Shown: one piece after another, positions 1-9,895 of the stretch
Numbering within the stretch: position 1 is the first letter of the stretch
Layout: every line of letters begins with the position of its first letter
Assembly (NCBI GenBank): GCA_002343075.1
Contig: DDRH01000067.1
Coordinates: forward strand, 1 to 42,986
DNA length: 42,986 nucleotides
Origin: Phycisphaerales bacterium UBA2421
GTDB lineage: Bacteria; Planctomycetota; Phycisphaerae; Tepidisphaerales; Tepidisphaeraceae
Direction: 5' to 3'
Notes under the pieces: generated by a model
Databases searched by the model: none
The model's input: the letters and a program-made list of their open reading frames with translations, nothing else
Told to the model about the DNA's origin: nothing
Program-made: the position numbers and the translations under genes

Positions 1-3000
1 GTGTATGCTGAGGCCGCTTGGTGACTGCGCTGGGGAGCAACTTTTCGGCTTCATCGCCCTGCCCGGCACCGAGCAACAGATCCGTCCGCCGGCGCAGCGC
101 CAAAGGCTCGTCTCCGGCAAGCTCCAACTGCTTCTTGGCTTCTTCCAGTTGACTGTTGGCGAGATACAGGTCGGCGAGGTAAACGCGCACGCCGGGCGCG
201 TTGTCGGTTTCAAGATACTTCTGGCAATACTGCATCGCGGCGTCAATGTTTTTGCCCCGGCGGTAGTAGCCGGCCACACGCTGCGCAACGATCGGCGACT
301 TGGCCATTTCCGGATCGGCGGCCAACGTCAGCCAGGCCTTCTCGCCGTCTGCGAACTTGTTTAGGTCCAGGCTGAGATCGCCAAACAGACTGACCAATTG
401 TGCATTGGTCGGGAACTTCTCAACCGCATTCCTTGCGATTTCCCAGCCCTTCTGTTTCAGGCTCTTCTTCTCGGCTTCGTCAGCCGATTTATCGGCTGCG
501 GCGCGGTAGACACCGGCGAGGTTGCCGTGCGCCTGAGGATCTTCTGGAGCTTCCTTCAGATCCTCTTCTCGCTGCGCAATGGCGTCTCTGGGATTGCCGA
601 ACTCCACCTGCCATGAGATTTGATACTCAATGAAGTTGCGCGCCCGGGGGTAAATCGCCAGTGCCTGGTCGATAATCTTCTTGGTCTCCGGGATGTTTTT
701 CTTGGTGTAGTGACAGCGGACAAGCCCTTCCAGCGCCTCTCGGTTTTGTGGCTTGCGGTTGATTGCCTGCGTGTACGCACTGATGGCATCATCAAACTTC
801 CCCGCCGCCTGATAGGCTTGGCCCAGAATCACCCACACAGAATCATATGCCCCTCGCGATTGCGTCAGCTCGACCGCGGCATCAATCGCCTGCTGCAGCT
901 TGGTTGCCCGGCGGAACGGGTCTGTCTCGCGCTGCGCCTTAATGGCAGCGTATCGCGCCCGGGCCGACCGGCCCTCGGCGTCGTCCACATTCAGCTTGGC
1001 GACGAGTTCGAGCACCACCTCGGCCTCGGCATCGTTGTTCGTTTGAATCGCGTGCTGAAAGCGAGCACCCACCACCCGCTTGTCTTCCGGTGCAATCTTC
1101 TTCAGTTCGGCAATGGCGGCATCGAGTCCCTCGCGGTTGGTTTCCTGGGAGAAAAACTCGAACAGCAGCAGGTTGCGCTCAAGAGGGTCCTGTATTTCTT
1201 CCAGCTCTTTGCGACCCAGCTTGCGCAAGTCATCCATCGAGGCGCCCTTCAGCCGCTCAATGTTGATCGCGACTGCCGGGCTGTCTGGGAACTTCTTGAG
1301 GTACTCTTCGAGGTAGGCAAGCGCCTTGGGCCGCTCTTTCTTCGCGTCGTAGCACCCGGCGATCATCAGTGCCAGTTGCATCTCATTGGGCCGCTCCTTC
1401 ATCGCCAATTCGGCAATGCGAATTGCCTCGTCATACTGCTTGGCGGCGAAGGCGATACGCGCCTTGTAAAACTGCTGGGCGTACGTTGCTTCGGGGAGCC
1501 TGTCGAGGTTCTTGCGAACGTCCTCGGGGCTTCGATCCTTGTTCGCCAGCTCAACATGCGCCATTCGCAGGCCGATGACCTCAAGCGAATCGGGAATGGC
1601 AGCTTCCAGCGGCTTGAGTTCGATATCGGCCGCCGACAAATCACCTTTCCGGAGGAGCAAGCGGACGAGTTCGACACGAGCGGGAACAAACTCGATTGCG
1701 CTTACAATATCTCGGAACAGCCGTTCGGCCTGCCCCGTCTGGTCGGCGGCCATGTAGGCACGGGCCAGCAGGTACTTCACTTCGAGCGTAGTTCGGTCCG
1801 CTTGATCCCCGGCAATATCAAGCGCGCGGCGCAGCGTAGCCTCGGCGGTGACCGGGTCGCCCTTGAAAAGCTCGATCTTTCCTCTAATGCGCAGCGATCG
1901 GGCAGTTTCGGCCAGTTCCTTGCTCATCACCTTTGCCAGCAGCTCTTCGGCCTCTTTCATGAGCTTGGAAGATTCGTCTGGCTTACCGGATTCTCGAAGT
2001 CCGTAGTATTGGTCGAGTTTCAGGTCAGCCAGAAGCAGATCGGCACGCTGCTCCGACTCCCGGCGAATCTGCCCCAGAACGCCCGGCATAACAGCCGGCG
2101 GCGGCGCGGCACCGGTGATGAGCGACACACACTCCTCAAGCTTGCCCGGCTGGCCGCGAATGATGTCAACCAGCGCAACGCGCAGGTTCAGATCCTCTGG
2201 TTTTGCTTCAATCACCTTCCGCAGCAGCGCCTCTGAATCGGCGGCGCGGCCGCCTCGCAGCATGATGTTGGATGCGTTGGAGATGTGCTCGGAATATTTT
2301 TCTGCGTCTGTCTTGAGATTCTGGCTGCCGGCGAACACAAGGTCGGCCGCGGTCTTGTTAAGCTCGAGCGCAGCCTCGCGCAACTTCGCCTCGTCGCGAA
2401 TGTCGAGTTGATCAACCCTTGGGCCAACGCCCAGCATGGCCTGAGCCTGATAGATCTTGAAACGGCCGTCGTCCGGGTTGGCGTCGGCAGCTTGCTTCAT
2501 GACATCGAGCGCTTCATCCCACAGCCGGGTAGTTTCCTGCTTCTCGCCGCGGCGGAATGCTTCAATGCCCTGCTGGTGAAGCCCACGCGCGATCACGAAG
2601 GCGATCTCCGGTTCTTTCGAGTCTTCCGCCTGAAGCTTGCGCAGTTCGGCGATCGCTTCGGTGATCTTCATCGGATCGTTCGCCGACTGGCCGGCAAGCC
2701 ACATCTCGATGATCGACATCTGCAGAACGCGTTTCGCCTCGGCATCATCGGGCTTAATGCGCAAGATGTTCTTTGCGACATTTTGCGTGCGATCCAGAAA
2801 AGCAATTCGCCGGGACCCACCGAATGCGTCGGCCAGATCACCGTAGTGCTTCAGCAAGCGCTGGTGTGCCAGCAGAAAGTTGGGATCCTGCCCGAGGGAG
2901 GCTTCCCAGATCTGCTGCGCCTTGAGCACGTTATTAAAGTCGCTGGAAGCGAGATAGTTTTGAGCGTCACCGAGCTTGATCCAGACGTTGATGTCTAAGT

Positions 3001-3208
3001 CTTTGAGCTTAATGGCTTTAGCAAAGTTCTCGACCGCATCTTCGTATCGCCCGGCGGCCATCGCTTCGTCGCCAGCCTTGACGTAGGGCAGCGGGTTTTT
3101 GCTCCAGACCAGCTTCCACATGCCAGCAAGGAACAGGCCGATCGTCAAGACCAAGCCGATGACCGTCATTTGAATTATGAACTTTTTATTTGCGCGTCGA
3201 GCCATGAC
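1..3208 (-). CDS. Giant TPR-repeat membrane protein of the exosortase locus (3' end off the left edge)
   Basis: The frame is open without interruption from an ATG at 3208 to the left edge (1069 codons), so the C-terminus is missing. The N-terminus is a short basic segment (MARRANKKF) followed by one membrane helix at about residues 11-30. The rest is helical and full of tetratricopeptide-like pairs, for example 'AGDEAMAAGRYEDAVENFAK' near residue 45 and repeats throughout. This suggests a membrane-anchored scaffold facing the periplasm. It lies 52 bases downstream of the EpsI gene and is probably cotranscribed with the exosortase. Long TPR proteins are known companions of exosortase/exopolysaccharide loci, but the exact role here is inferred. 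The Shine-Dalgarno before the ATG is weak. Long plus-strand frames across this stretch are antisense shadows. Confidence 0.85.
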
Positions 3209-3260
3209 TGTATGTTTCTTAAATGAGCCTGAGGGCTGAAAGTTGCTTTGCGTTCAAAAG

Positions 3261-4154
3261 TTATTTGCCGGCAGAGGCGAGTTCGCTCGCTTTGACCTTC
3301 TCCCAATCGGGAAGAACTTTCTCCAGTTCCGGCAGCGCGTGCCCGGCAAAATCGGCCATCGCATGCTCGGCCAGCTTGCGATCCTCCAACGCCGACATCA
3401 TCTCTACTTTCGCATAATAACCGTGTTTCTGAAAGAGATCCTGCAATGTTGCACGCACATCGAGCGGGTCGTTGGTGTATCGCCCGTTCACATTGAAGAA
3501 GTACGCCACATTTCGCGGAATTGATTGTCGCTCGGCCACCTGGTCAACAAAGTGAATAAACCGGGCGGCGGCCTGGTTGTCGCTACTTCGCTCGGCAAAG
3601 CACTCCCACCGGCTGATATCATACTGCGACGGCACAAAGCCATCGGCGACATAGCAACGGTCGGGGATATGGGCCACCGTGTCCACCATCCCGGTGTAGT
3701 AAGTCACGCCAACATGGATCACTGCCTGCGGTGTCTTGCCTCGGATGACCCCGAGCATCTGATGCCGTTCTGCAGCGGGCTTTCCCTTGAATTGCTCGAT
3801 CACATCGGCACTCACCAGCCGTGAATCGATGTAATCTCTGAAAATGTATTCCTTGGTGCCCAGCGCATCCTCCAGTTCATATGAAGCGCGCTCGTCGGTG
3901 GTCACCAGCACCCACGGCCCCAACACCGGGGATAGCTCTTTCAACGACTGCTGCAATGCGACTGGTTCCTTTCGGAAGCTCAACTGCATCTTCTGCACCG
4001 TCGCGTTCAAGCTAACCGCCGCGATGATGAGGATCGCCGCGACGGCGATAAATGCGCCGTCAAAAAAGCGGGGCTTGCCCGCACCAATCTGAGCGGTCCC
4101 CGGCTGCTTGTAGTCAGTGACGTCGTTACCGGTGTCGTTCATTACGTCTTTCAT
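3261..4154 (-). CDS. Exosortase-associated EpsI-family protein
   Basis: This 297-residue protein has a cytoplasmic start, one membrane helix at about residues 32-52, and then an extracytoplasmic domain. The domain carries EpsI-like elements: 'LGPWVLVTTDERA' early on, a central 'GVTYYTG' strand, and 'HIPDRCYVADGF', which matches the family's H-x-P-x-x-C signature. EpsI proteins accompany exosortases, either fused to them or as separate genes, and are thought to help with exopolysaccharide or PEP-CTERM protein export. The start is the ATG at 4154, preceded by GGGGAGG at 4-5 bases. That ATG overlaps the exosortase stop codon as ATGA, so the two genes are translationally coupled. The specific biochemical function is not established. 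Confidence 0.85.
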   Translation of the reverse strand: MKDVMNDTGNDVTDYKQPGTAQIGAGKPRFFDGAFIAVAAILIIAAVSLNATVQKMQLSFRKEPVALQQSLKELSPVLGPWVLVTTDERASYELEDALGTKEYIFRDYIDSRLVSADVIEQFKGKPAAERHQMLGVIRGKTPQAVIHVGVTYYTGMVDTVAHIPDRCYVADGFVPSQYDISRWECFAERSSDNQAAARFIHFVDQVAERQSIPRNVAYFFNVNGRYTNDPLDVRATLQDLFQKHGYYAKVEMMSALEDRKLAEHAMADFAGHALPELEKVLPDWEKVKASELASAGK

Positions 4155-5365
4155 TGTGCCTCCCCGCCCGCCGGCGTCGCCGCGGTGGGCTTTACATCAC
4201 GTTTTGCCTTGAGAACCGTGGGCCCTGCCCGGCGAGCCCCTTTCGAGGTCGAGGCAGCGGCTTTTGTATCGCCGGCATCGACTTCTTCAACAAACAGTTG
4301 ATCCAGCACCCAGCAGACACCGAGCAGCAGAAAGAACGCGGGCACCAGCATGACCAGACCCACGAACTGATGGGCAAAACCCTCTGCCAGCTTCTCGCTT
4401 ACATACACGTCGAGCAGGCCTTGCCCGGCCACTCGCATCACGTTACACAGAATCGCGATCGGAACGGCCATGAAGGTGATAAACAGCTTCTGCCAAAGCG
4501 GACGGCTGGAGAGAAACGCCAGCGCCGCACCCACCGTGATAAACGTCATCAGGCTTCGCAGGCCGGCACAAGCTTCAGCCACATTCAGCGTCCTCGGCGG
4601 GCGCAGGGGGCCGAAATCCATGATGATCTTGGTACCGCTTTGCATGGCGTCGACACCGGTCATCTGTAACACAAACACTGCAACCGTCGCGGCAAGTTCC
4701 TGCAGCGGACTCGCCAGCCAGCTATAAAAAAGCCCCGGCCACGGCAGCGAGCAGATCAGGAATGCGATCGGAAACCAGGCGATCTTCATCACCTGCCACC
4801 CGCAGAGCGTGAGCACGATGCCGAAAATCGTAATGACCAGCCCCAAATCCTTCACATAGTCATTCTGCCCCGGCCAGATTCCGTAGCCGAAGGTGAGCAG
4901 GCCGAAGACCAGCGAGCCGATGCCCCAGTTCAGCAGCAACACCAGCACGCCGAGAGGAAGCAAGCCCGTGCTGGCCACGCCGATGTAGGTTGACAGCGAA
5001 CCGGTGATCAGCGGGGCAATCGCGAACTTGCCGACCAGACCGCCGACAATCAGAACGCCAGCACCGACCAGCCGCAGCCGTTCAAACGAATTGGGCAATA
5101 CAGGTACGATCGGCGCCCGCTTGAGTTCGTCGCGGTGGAGGTAGAGGTAATAGAGGCCGATGATCGGAACGATGAAGGCGTGGCCCCAGTTGCCCTCGCC
5201 GTAGAAGGGGTTGGTCTTGCTCCAGAGTCGCCAGAGACTTGACCAGAAGATACCGAAAACCAGCAACGATAGAATGCCCGCCTTGGCAAGCGCGTAGCTT
5301 CGTTCCTCACTGCCCGAAGTCGGCGGCGAGAATGCTCGTGCGGGAATGGTTGATACTTCGCTCAC
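4151..5365 (-). CDS. Exosortase (exosortase/archaeosortase family transpeptidase)
   Basis: A polytopic membrane protein with about eight helices that should cleave and process PEP-CTERM sorting signals at the inner membrane. The family's three invariant residues are visible, numbered from the GTG start: Cys266 in 'EACAGLRSL', Arg311 in 'NVMRVAGQG' and His332 in 'FAHQFVGL'. I chose the GTG at 5365 because GGAGGA lies five bases upstream; the frame extends to a TTG at 5446, but that one has no ribosome-binding site. The C-terminus is a basic, Ala/Thr/Lys-rich tail of about 40 residues after the last helix. The stop overlaps the epsI start. A probable substrate is the PEP-CTERM protein at the right edge of the window. 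I cannot assign the exosortase subtype. Confidence 0.9.
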   Translation of the reverse strand: MSEVSTIPARAFSPPTSGSEERSYALAKAGILSLLVFGIFWSSLWRLWSKTNPFYGEGNWGHAFIVPIIGLYYLYLHRDELKRAPIVPVLPNSFERLRLVGAGVLIVGGLVGKFAIAPLITGSLSTYIGVASTGLLPLGVLVLLLNWGIGSLVFGLLTFGYGIWPGQNDYVKDLGLVITIFGIVLTLCGWQVMKIAWFPIAFLICSLPWPGLFYSWLASPLQELAATVAVFVLQMTGVDAMQSGTKIIMDFGPLRPPRTLNVAEACAGLRSLMTFITVGAALAFLSSRPLWQKLFITFMAVPIAILCNVMRVAGQGLLDVYVSEKLAEGFAHQFVGLVMLVPAFFLLLGVCWVLDQLFVEEVDAGDTKAAASTSKGARRAGPTVLKAKRDVKPTAATPAGGEAQ

Positions 5366-5567
5366 GCATTTCCTCCGGTCGCCCGTCCTAGGCTGCATCT
5401 CCAAGACGATCCGACTCTCGCTCCGACCCTGCCCGTCCACGTTCAACAGTCACTTGGCATTAAAAAGTTGCTCTAAGCCGCCTGGTAACTGACTGGGCTA
5501 AGAGGGCTTAAAGTCATGCCCTTACAAAGGTTACAAAGCAACTTATACGCCCGCCAATTTGACAGAC

Positions 5568-5611
5568 AATCGCGGCGGCGGACGAATTGCTTCGCTTCCG
5601 CCGCCGCGATT
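5568..5611 (-). terminator. 15-bp perfect hairpin between the export lipoprotein and exosortase genes
   Basis: The arms AATCGCGGCGGCGGA (5568-5582) and TCCGCCGCCGCGATT (5597-5611) are perfectly complementary around a 14-base loop. The hairpin lies 71 bases beyond the stop of the minus-strand export lipoprotein and is the only clear element in the 316-base gap 5366-5681. No T-run follows, so it is an imperfect intrinsic terminator; it could instead stabilise the upstream mRNA end. If it terminates, the exosortase needs its own promoter between 5365 and 5567. I could not identify one. Confidence 0.5.
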
Positions 5612-5681
5612 CATCCCGGCTGGCAATCTTACTCGCACTGCCAGCAGCGAAATTCTGTTCACGCGGGCCGACTCTCAGGCA

Positions 5682-7190
5682 TCAACCGTCAAAATCCTGC
5701 CGCGGGGCATAGTTCCTGTCGTACAGGAAGCCGAACCCGTAGGTGATACGGAACCCATTCCGAACCGCAGCCAGGAATGGTGCCCAGAATTGGGTACCGA
5801 CGATGATCTTATCATCCTTTTTCAGATACAGGTCAGGCTCTTCACCATTGAAGATCTTCGTGAGATCGACCGTGGCGAAGATCTGTTTATCTTCACCCTG
5901 AATCCGGCGAATGACCTGAGTGCGCCACGGCACGGCGACCTGGTCCAGCCCGCCGGCACTGATGATGGCGTCCATCAGCGAGACCTTGTTGCCGTTACCC
6001 AGTCCATACACGCCGACGCGCTGCACATGGCCACCCATGTAGTAGACGCCTTCGATCGGGTTTGGCACAAAGATGGTATCGCCAGGGCGAATCATTACGT
6101 TGTAGCGAAGGTTGCCCTGCGTGAGCTTGGTCATCGGAATGCGAATGATGCGGACATCATCTGGCTCTTGCGGGGCGTTAAACTCGAAAGGCTCGTTTGG
6201 TGCAGCCGCCATCGGCGCCGCAGCGGGGGCCGATTCCATCGCCGGGGCTTCGGCGGTCATGGGCTGATCTGACGGGGGCACGGTCGTGTCGTCCGACGGC
6301 GCGCCGGCGGCCTCACCGCCGACCAGTACGGGCTTGCCATCGATGATGACATATCGACCCTCGCCCGACCCTGTCGGGGCGGCTGCGGGTGCCGACGCTG
6401 GTTCGGTCGGCTGCATCAGATACGCAGCGCGCCGCATGCCTGCCGGCTCGGCCTGGCTGCGAGGACGAAGCACGTCGGCCGGGGGCTGGTTTGCATCCAT
6501 GCCGGGGCCAGCATTGTCTGCACCAGCACCGGCTTTCTTGCGAATAATGTAAACGTATTCGTAACCGCGCGTGCCGCGGGTCACATCAAAGTCGGCTGAC
6601 ACGGTGAACGCGTCCAGCAACCGGAAATCATTCTTCAGAATCGGATACTGACCAGCGCGACCCACTGCACCAACAATGCTGAACACGCTCCCGCGTGCTT
6701 CGGCCACAATCACGGAAACCTGCGCGTTCTGAATGATCTGCGCATCGCGATATGCCTTGCTCACGGCTTCTTCGGCTTGCGCTTCAGTCATGCCAACGAG
6801 GGAAATCTGCCCGATGTTGGGCAGGCTCACCTTACCGCTGGAGGTGACACGCACCTGCTTGAGGTCGTCAAGCCCGGGGCCGCGCAGGTCGCTGATAGTG
6901 ATATTGACCAGGTCGTAGGGCGCAATGCTGTAATCGGTCTCGGTGGCCAAGAGATCTTCAGCGGTTGGTTCGACCGCCTGACCGAAGATGGCTTCCGGCT
7001 CTTCCACGCCGGTACTGAGGTTGTCCAGAATTGGGACAACCAGGGGTTCTTTGTTAAACGCACCAAGCTCGGACTGGTCTAAAAAGCCCTTGTCCAAACA
7101 CCCGCCGAGCATCGCAGTGGCCGCAGCCGCAGCAAGTGCGAGCGAGACGCTTCGAATTGATCCGCCAAACTTATGTTGCAGCGACCGCAA
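5682..7190 (-). CDS. Wza-like polysaccharide export lipoprotein (poly_export and SLBB domains)
   Basis: The product is a 502-residue outer-membrane auxiliary protein for exopolysaccharide export. Numbered from the chosen start, it has a signal peptide with lipobox 'MLGGC' (Cys31). A poly_export domain follows at about 87-161 ('YSIAPYDLVNITISDLRGPG' through 'QNAQVSVIVAEARG'), then an SLBB segment at about 165-216. A second SLBB is at about 376-450 ('IRPGDTIFVPN' onward). Between them is a roughly 120-residue Pro/Ala-rich insertion that is probably disordered. I chose the TTG at 7190 because GGAAAGGAG lies just upstream and the lipobox then falls at a normal distance. The frame could extend to 7352, but that would bury the signal peptide. 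It heads the minus-strand exosortase locus. Confidence 0.9.
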   Translation of the reverse strand: MRSLQHKFGGSIRSVSLALAAAAATAMLGGCLDKGFLDQSELGAFNKEPLVVPILDNLSTGVEEPEAIFGQAVEPTAEDLLATETDYSIAPYDLVNITISDLRGPGLDDLKQVRVTSSGKVSLPNIGQISLVGMTEAQAEEAVSKAYRDAQIIQNAQVSVIVAEARGSVFSIVGAVGRAGQYPILKNDFRLLDAFTVSADFDVTRGTRGYEYVYIIRKKAGAGADNAGPGMDANQPPADVLRPRSQAEPAGMRRAAYLMQPTEPASAPAAAPTGSGEGRYVIIDGKPVLVGGEAAGAPSDDTTVPPSDQPMTAEAPAMESAPAAAPMAAAPNEPFEFNAPQEPDDVRIIRIPMTKLTQGNLRYNVMIRPGDTIFVPNPIEGVYYMGGHVQRVGVYGLGNGNKVSLMDAIISAGGLDQVAVPWRTQVIRRIQGEDKQIFATVDLTKIFNGEEPDLYLKKDDKIIVGTQFWAPFLAAVRNGFRITYGFGFLYDRNYAPRQDFDG

Positions 7191-7372
7191 GGTGCGCTCC
7201 TTTCCTGACAGCTTCTGATCCGAATCCGGATCGCTCCCGCCGGGCCAAAAGCTGGCAACCGGCCTAAACCCGAGTGGTCTTCCATGACACGGGTCTGAAC
7301 AGCATTCAAACCCAACTGTCGCCCAGAACCCAACTTGCGACACACGCCGCAATCAAGCTTCCGAACGAGAAT

Positions 7373-7400
7373 AATCTAGCCCGCCGACGACGATTTGCAA
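7373..7400 (-). promoter_or_regulatory. Weak candidate sigma-70-type promoter for the export lipoprotein
   Basis: Read on the minus strand, TTGCAA (7400-7395) and TAGATT (7378-7373) are separated by 16 bases, with four of six consensus matches each. It would give a leader of about 180 bases before the TTG start at 7190. Sequence match only. Confidence 0.25.
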
Positions 7401-7681
7401 CTCGGACGCCCGATTCCCCGGGTTAGCCCAAAATACCCAATCGCCCCAACCGCTACATTGGCTCGGCCACACACGGCACATGTCCGCATTATGGCTCAAA
7501 GGTCGCCAGTGTCCCGGCAGTTGTTACGCGCGCCTCAGGCACTGTTGACTGGCCCGAGCGGGCGCTAACACTGTTTATGTCGTCAACGCTGCCGCGCGAC
7601 ATAACCCTCGCCACAAGCAACGCGTACGAATTTTGCAAACGTCAACGCCCATAATCGCCCGTGATTCGAGTATTTATGCAA

Positions 7682-7709
7682 TTGAGGTCCGATATCCGGC
7701 GACTATACT
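7682..7709 (+). promoter_or_regulatory. Candidate promoter for the subtilase
   Basis: TTGAGG (7682-7687) and TATACT (7704-7709) are separated by 16 bases and lie about 75 bases before the subtilase ATG. The -10 match is good and the -35 match is fair. Sequence match only. Confidence 0.4.
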
Positions 7710-7783
7710 GTGAAGCAGTGCAGGCGAAGGTGGATGAACGGTTGGCGCTGAGGTTCCTTTGACGCAACGGTTCGATTGGGACA

Positions 7784-9832
7784 ATGGATTGTTCCAACGC
7801 CTCTCATTGCCCCAGCGGCGGAAATCGCTTGTTACAGAGTCGTCATAATCTGGCCATCACCCGGCGCGACCTCCCCCTTCAGGCACTCGAATCGCGCGCG
7901 ATGCTCTCCGTCGCGCCGTGGAACGATGCCTCGGGGCTGATGGGTCAGGATCAACTGGCTGATCTGTTTCCAACGATCAACGGCGCCGGTCAGGTCGTCG
8001 CAATCATCGATACCGGCATCGACTACACCAACCCGCGACTCGGCGGAGGATTTGGGCCGGGGTTTAAGGTGATCGCCGGCCATGACTTTGTAGACAACGA
8101 CTCCGACCCGCGCGACACCAACGGCCACGGCACCGCCGTCGCGGGAATGGTGGCCGCAGACCCATATGAAGTCGGTGGCCGGAGATACCAGGGCATCGCG
8201 CCCACGGCCAAGCTTGTCGCATTGCGGATCAATGCCGACACAGATTCAACTCCGAATGCCCGCATCGCCGAGGCATTGCAATGGGTCATCGACCGCCGCA
8301 GCACGCTGGGGATTACGGTCGTCAATATCAGTTTCGGCACCGGACATTTTGACAGCCCGCCCAGCAACGGTGCGTTCGCCAGCCAGCTTGCCGAACTCGC
8401 CTCGGCGGGGGTCATCGTCACCGCGGCAAGCGGTAACGGCGGCATCAGCATCGGTCCCGGCGTCGATTACCCCGCTGCCGACCCGAACACCATCGCTGTC
8501 GGCAGCGTCGATGAGTTTGACTCTATCGCTGGGTTTACCGAGCGCGGCAAACTTCTCGACATTCTCGCTCCAGGCCGTGAACTGGCGACAGCCTGGCTCG
8601 GCGACACTACGCGGCAAAGCTTTGGCACCAGCTTTTCGGCACCGATCGTCGCGGGAACTGCGGCTTTGCTGAAACAGATCAATCCTGCTACCAATCTCGC
8701 GGAAGTGCGATCAATCCTGCAGGCCGGAGGCGAGGATAATCTCGACGGAGACTCTGAAACTGGCCCCGTCACCAACCGCCGCTTCTCCAGGCTGGATATT
8801 CCGACATCGCTGCGGCTCGCTCAGCGCCGCCTGCCGGCGAATGACCCTTCGGAAATGCCCAACGCTCCCAACACGCGCGCGTCGAGCATCCAAATCGATC
8901 GTCACGGCGTGCTCCACGCAGCCTACTACGATGCTGGAGACGCACGATTGCTCTACGCCACGCGCTCGCCGGATGGGCTGTGGTCGCAAGCGATTAATGT
9001 CGATAGCTCGCCGATCGATGCAGGGCGATATGTGTCGCTCTCCCTCGACTCGGCGGGCCGACCGGGAATCGCCTACTTTGATGCCACCAACGGCGATCTG
9101 AAGTTTGCGCGGTCGGTCAAAGGGCAGTTTGTCCTTGCCACGCTGGACGCGCGCCAGTCAGTCGGGCTATATCCGTCGACCCAGTTTGACAAGCAAAACC
9201 GCCCTGCGGTCGCGTATTACCATAAGACCAAGGGTGATTTGCGATTTGCGGCTTTCGACGGCAGCAACTGGCGCATCAGCGATATCGACGCCGATGCAGC
9301 CGACCGGGGCCGCTCGGCAACGATGGCGGTCAACTCCATCGGTCGCTTTGGAGTGGCGTATGAAGACAGTACAACAGGCAAACTGAAAGTCGCGCGGCAA
9401 ACGGCAGTCGGCTGGCTGATCGATACCATCGACAATGACACTGCGGGCGTTTCATTCATGTCGGCAGCGTTTGACTCGACGGACAAGTTTCAGGTGAGCT
9501 ATTACGATGCGACTCCCGCCGACCTCAAGTTTGCCGTCGAAAGGTCTTTCGGCGGTTATCGCACCGTTACGATCGCGTCCAGGGGCGCGGTCGGCCTTTA
9601 CTCGCAACTCCTGATCGATGGGGACAACAACGCCCAAATCCTCTACTACAGTCGCCGTGACGATGCGTTGTTTCTTGCTGCGGGAAATGTGACAAACTTT
9701 GTGGCAAGGAGAATCGAAGCCGGCGCGGGCCGCTTTACCTCCGCAGCCACCGATGCGCGAGATGGATCAATTGTCTACGGCCACTATCGCTCAGGGACTC
9801 AGACATTCGTCATCGATTCAACTTTCGGCTAG
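7784..9832 (+). CDS. Subtilisin-like serine protease with LEPR-XLL-type N-terminus and propeller-like C-terminus
   Basis: A 682-residue peptidase S8 protein. Residues 36-42 read ESRAMLS within 'LESRAMLS', matching the planctomycete LEPR-XLL signature that often sits at the N-terminus of large surface proteins. The catalytic triad is intact: Asp76 ('VVAIIDTGID'), His115 ('NGHGTAVAGM') and Ser283 ('GTSFSAPIVAG'), with oxyanion Asn218 in 'ASGNGG'. From about residue 360 there are six or so repeats of 45-50 residues built on 'SxDxxGxPxVAYYDxxxGDLKFA', which suggests a beta-propeller for binding or docking. There is no PEP-CTERM signal or dockerin. The protein is probably extracellular or surface-attached. 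The ribosome-binding site is weak, so the start is moderately certain. Its substrate is unknown. Confidence 0.9.
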   Translation: MDCSNASHCPSGGNRLLQSRHNLAITRRDLPLQALESRAMLSVAPWNDASGLMGQDQLADLFPTINGAGQVVAIIDTGIDYTNPRLGGGFGPGFKVIAGHDFVDNDSDPRDTNGHGTAVAGMVAADPYEVGGRRYQGIAPTAKLVALRINADTDSTPNARIAEALQWVIDRRSTLGITVVNISFGTGHFDSPPSNGAFASQLAELASAGVIVTAASGNGGISIGPGVDYPAADPNTIAVGSVDEFDSIAGFTERGKLLDILAPGRELATAWLGDTTRQSFGTSFSAPIVAGTAALLKQINPATNLAEVRSILQAGGEDNLDGDSETGPVTNRRFSRLDIPTSLRLAQRRLPANDPSEMPNAPNTRASSIQIDRHGVLHAAYYDAGDARLLYATRSPDGLWSQAINVDSSPIDAGRYVSLSLDSAGRPGIAYFDATNGDLKFARSVKGQFVLATLDARQSVGLYPSTQFDKQNRPAVAYYHKTKGDLRFAAFDGSNWRISDIDADAADRGRSATMAVNSIGRFGVAYEDSTTGKLKVARQTAVGWLIDTIDNDTAGVSFMSAAFDSTDKFQVSYYDATPADLKFAVERSFGGYRTVTIASRGAVGLYSQLLIDGDNNAQILYYSRRDDALFLAAGNVTNFVARRIEAGAGRFTSAATDARDGSIVYGHYRSGTQTFVIDSTFG

Positions 9833-9895
9833 CGCTGAATCGGCAGCAATGGGCGTATTGCGTTCTTGCGCGGGTTGGATGATGCTTCACCAGCC

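Larger units (their letters stand above)
7191..7783. other. 593-base divergent intergenic region
   Basis: This gap separates the minus-strand export lipoprotein from the plus-strand subtilase. I see no credible coding frame. It holds one reasonable promoter for the subtilase and one weak candidate for the lipoprotein, listed separately. The base composition is more AT-rich than the flanking genes near 7600-7700. Confidence 0.6.

Noticed and set aside
620..2998. Long plus-strand open frames (538 and 237 codons)
   Set aside because: They are antisense to the uninterrupted TPR gene, have no recognisable family and show the composition of a reverse-frame shadow.
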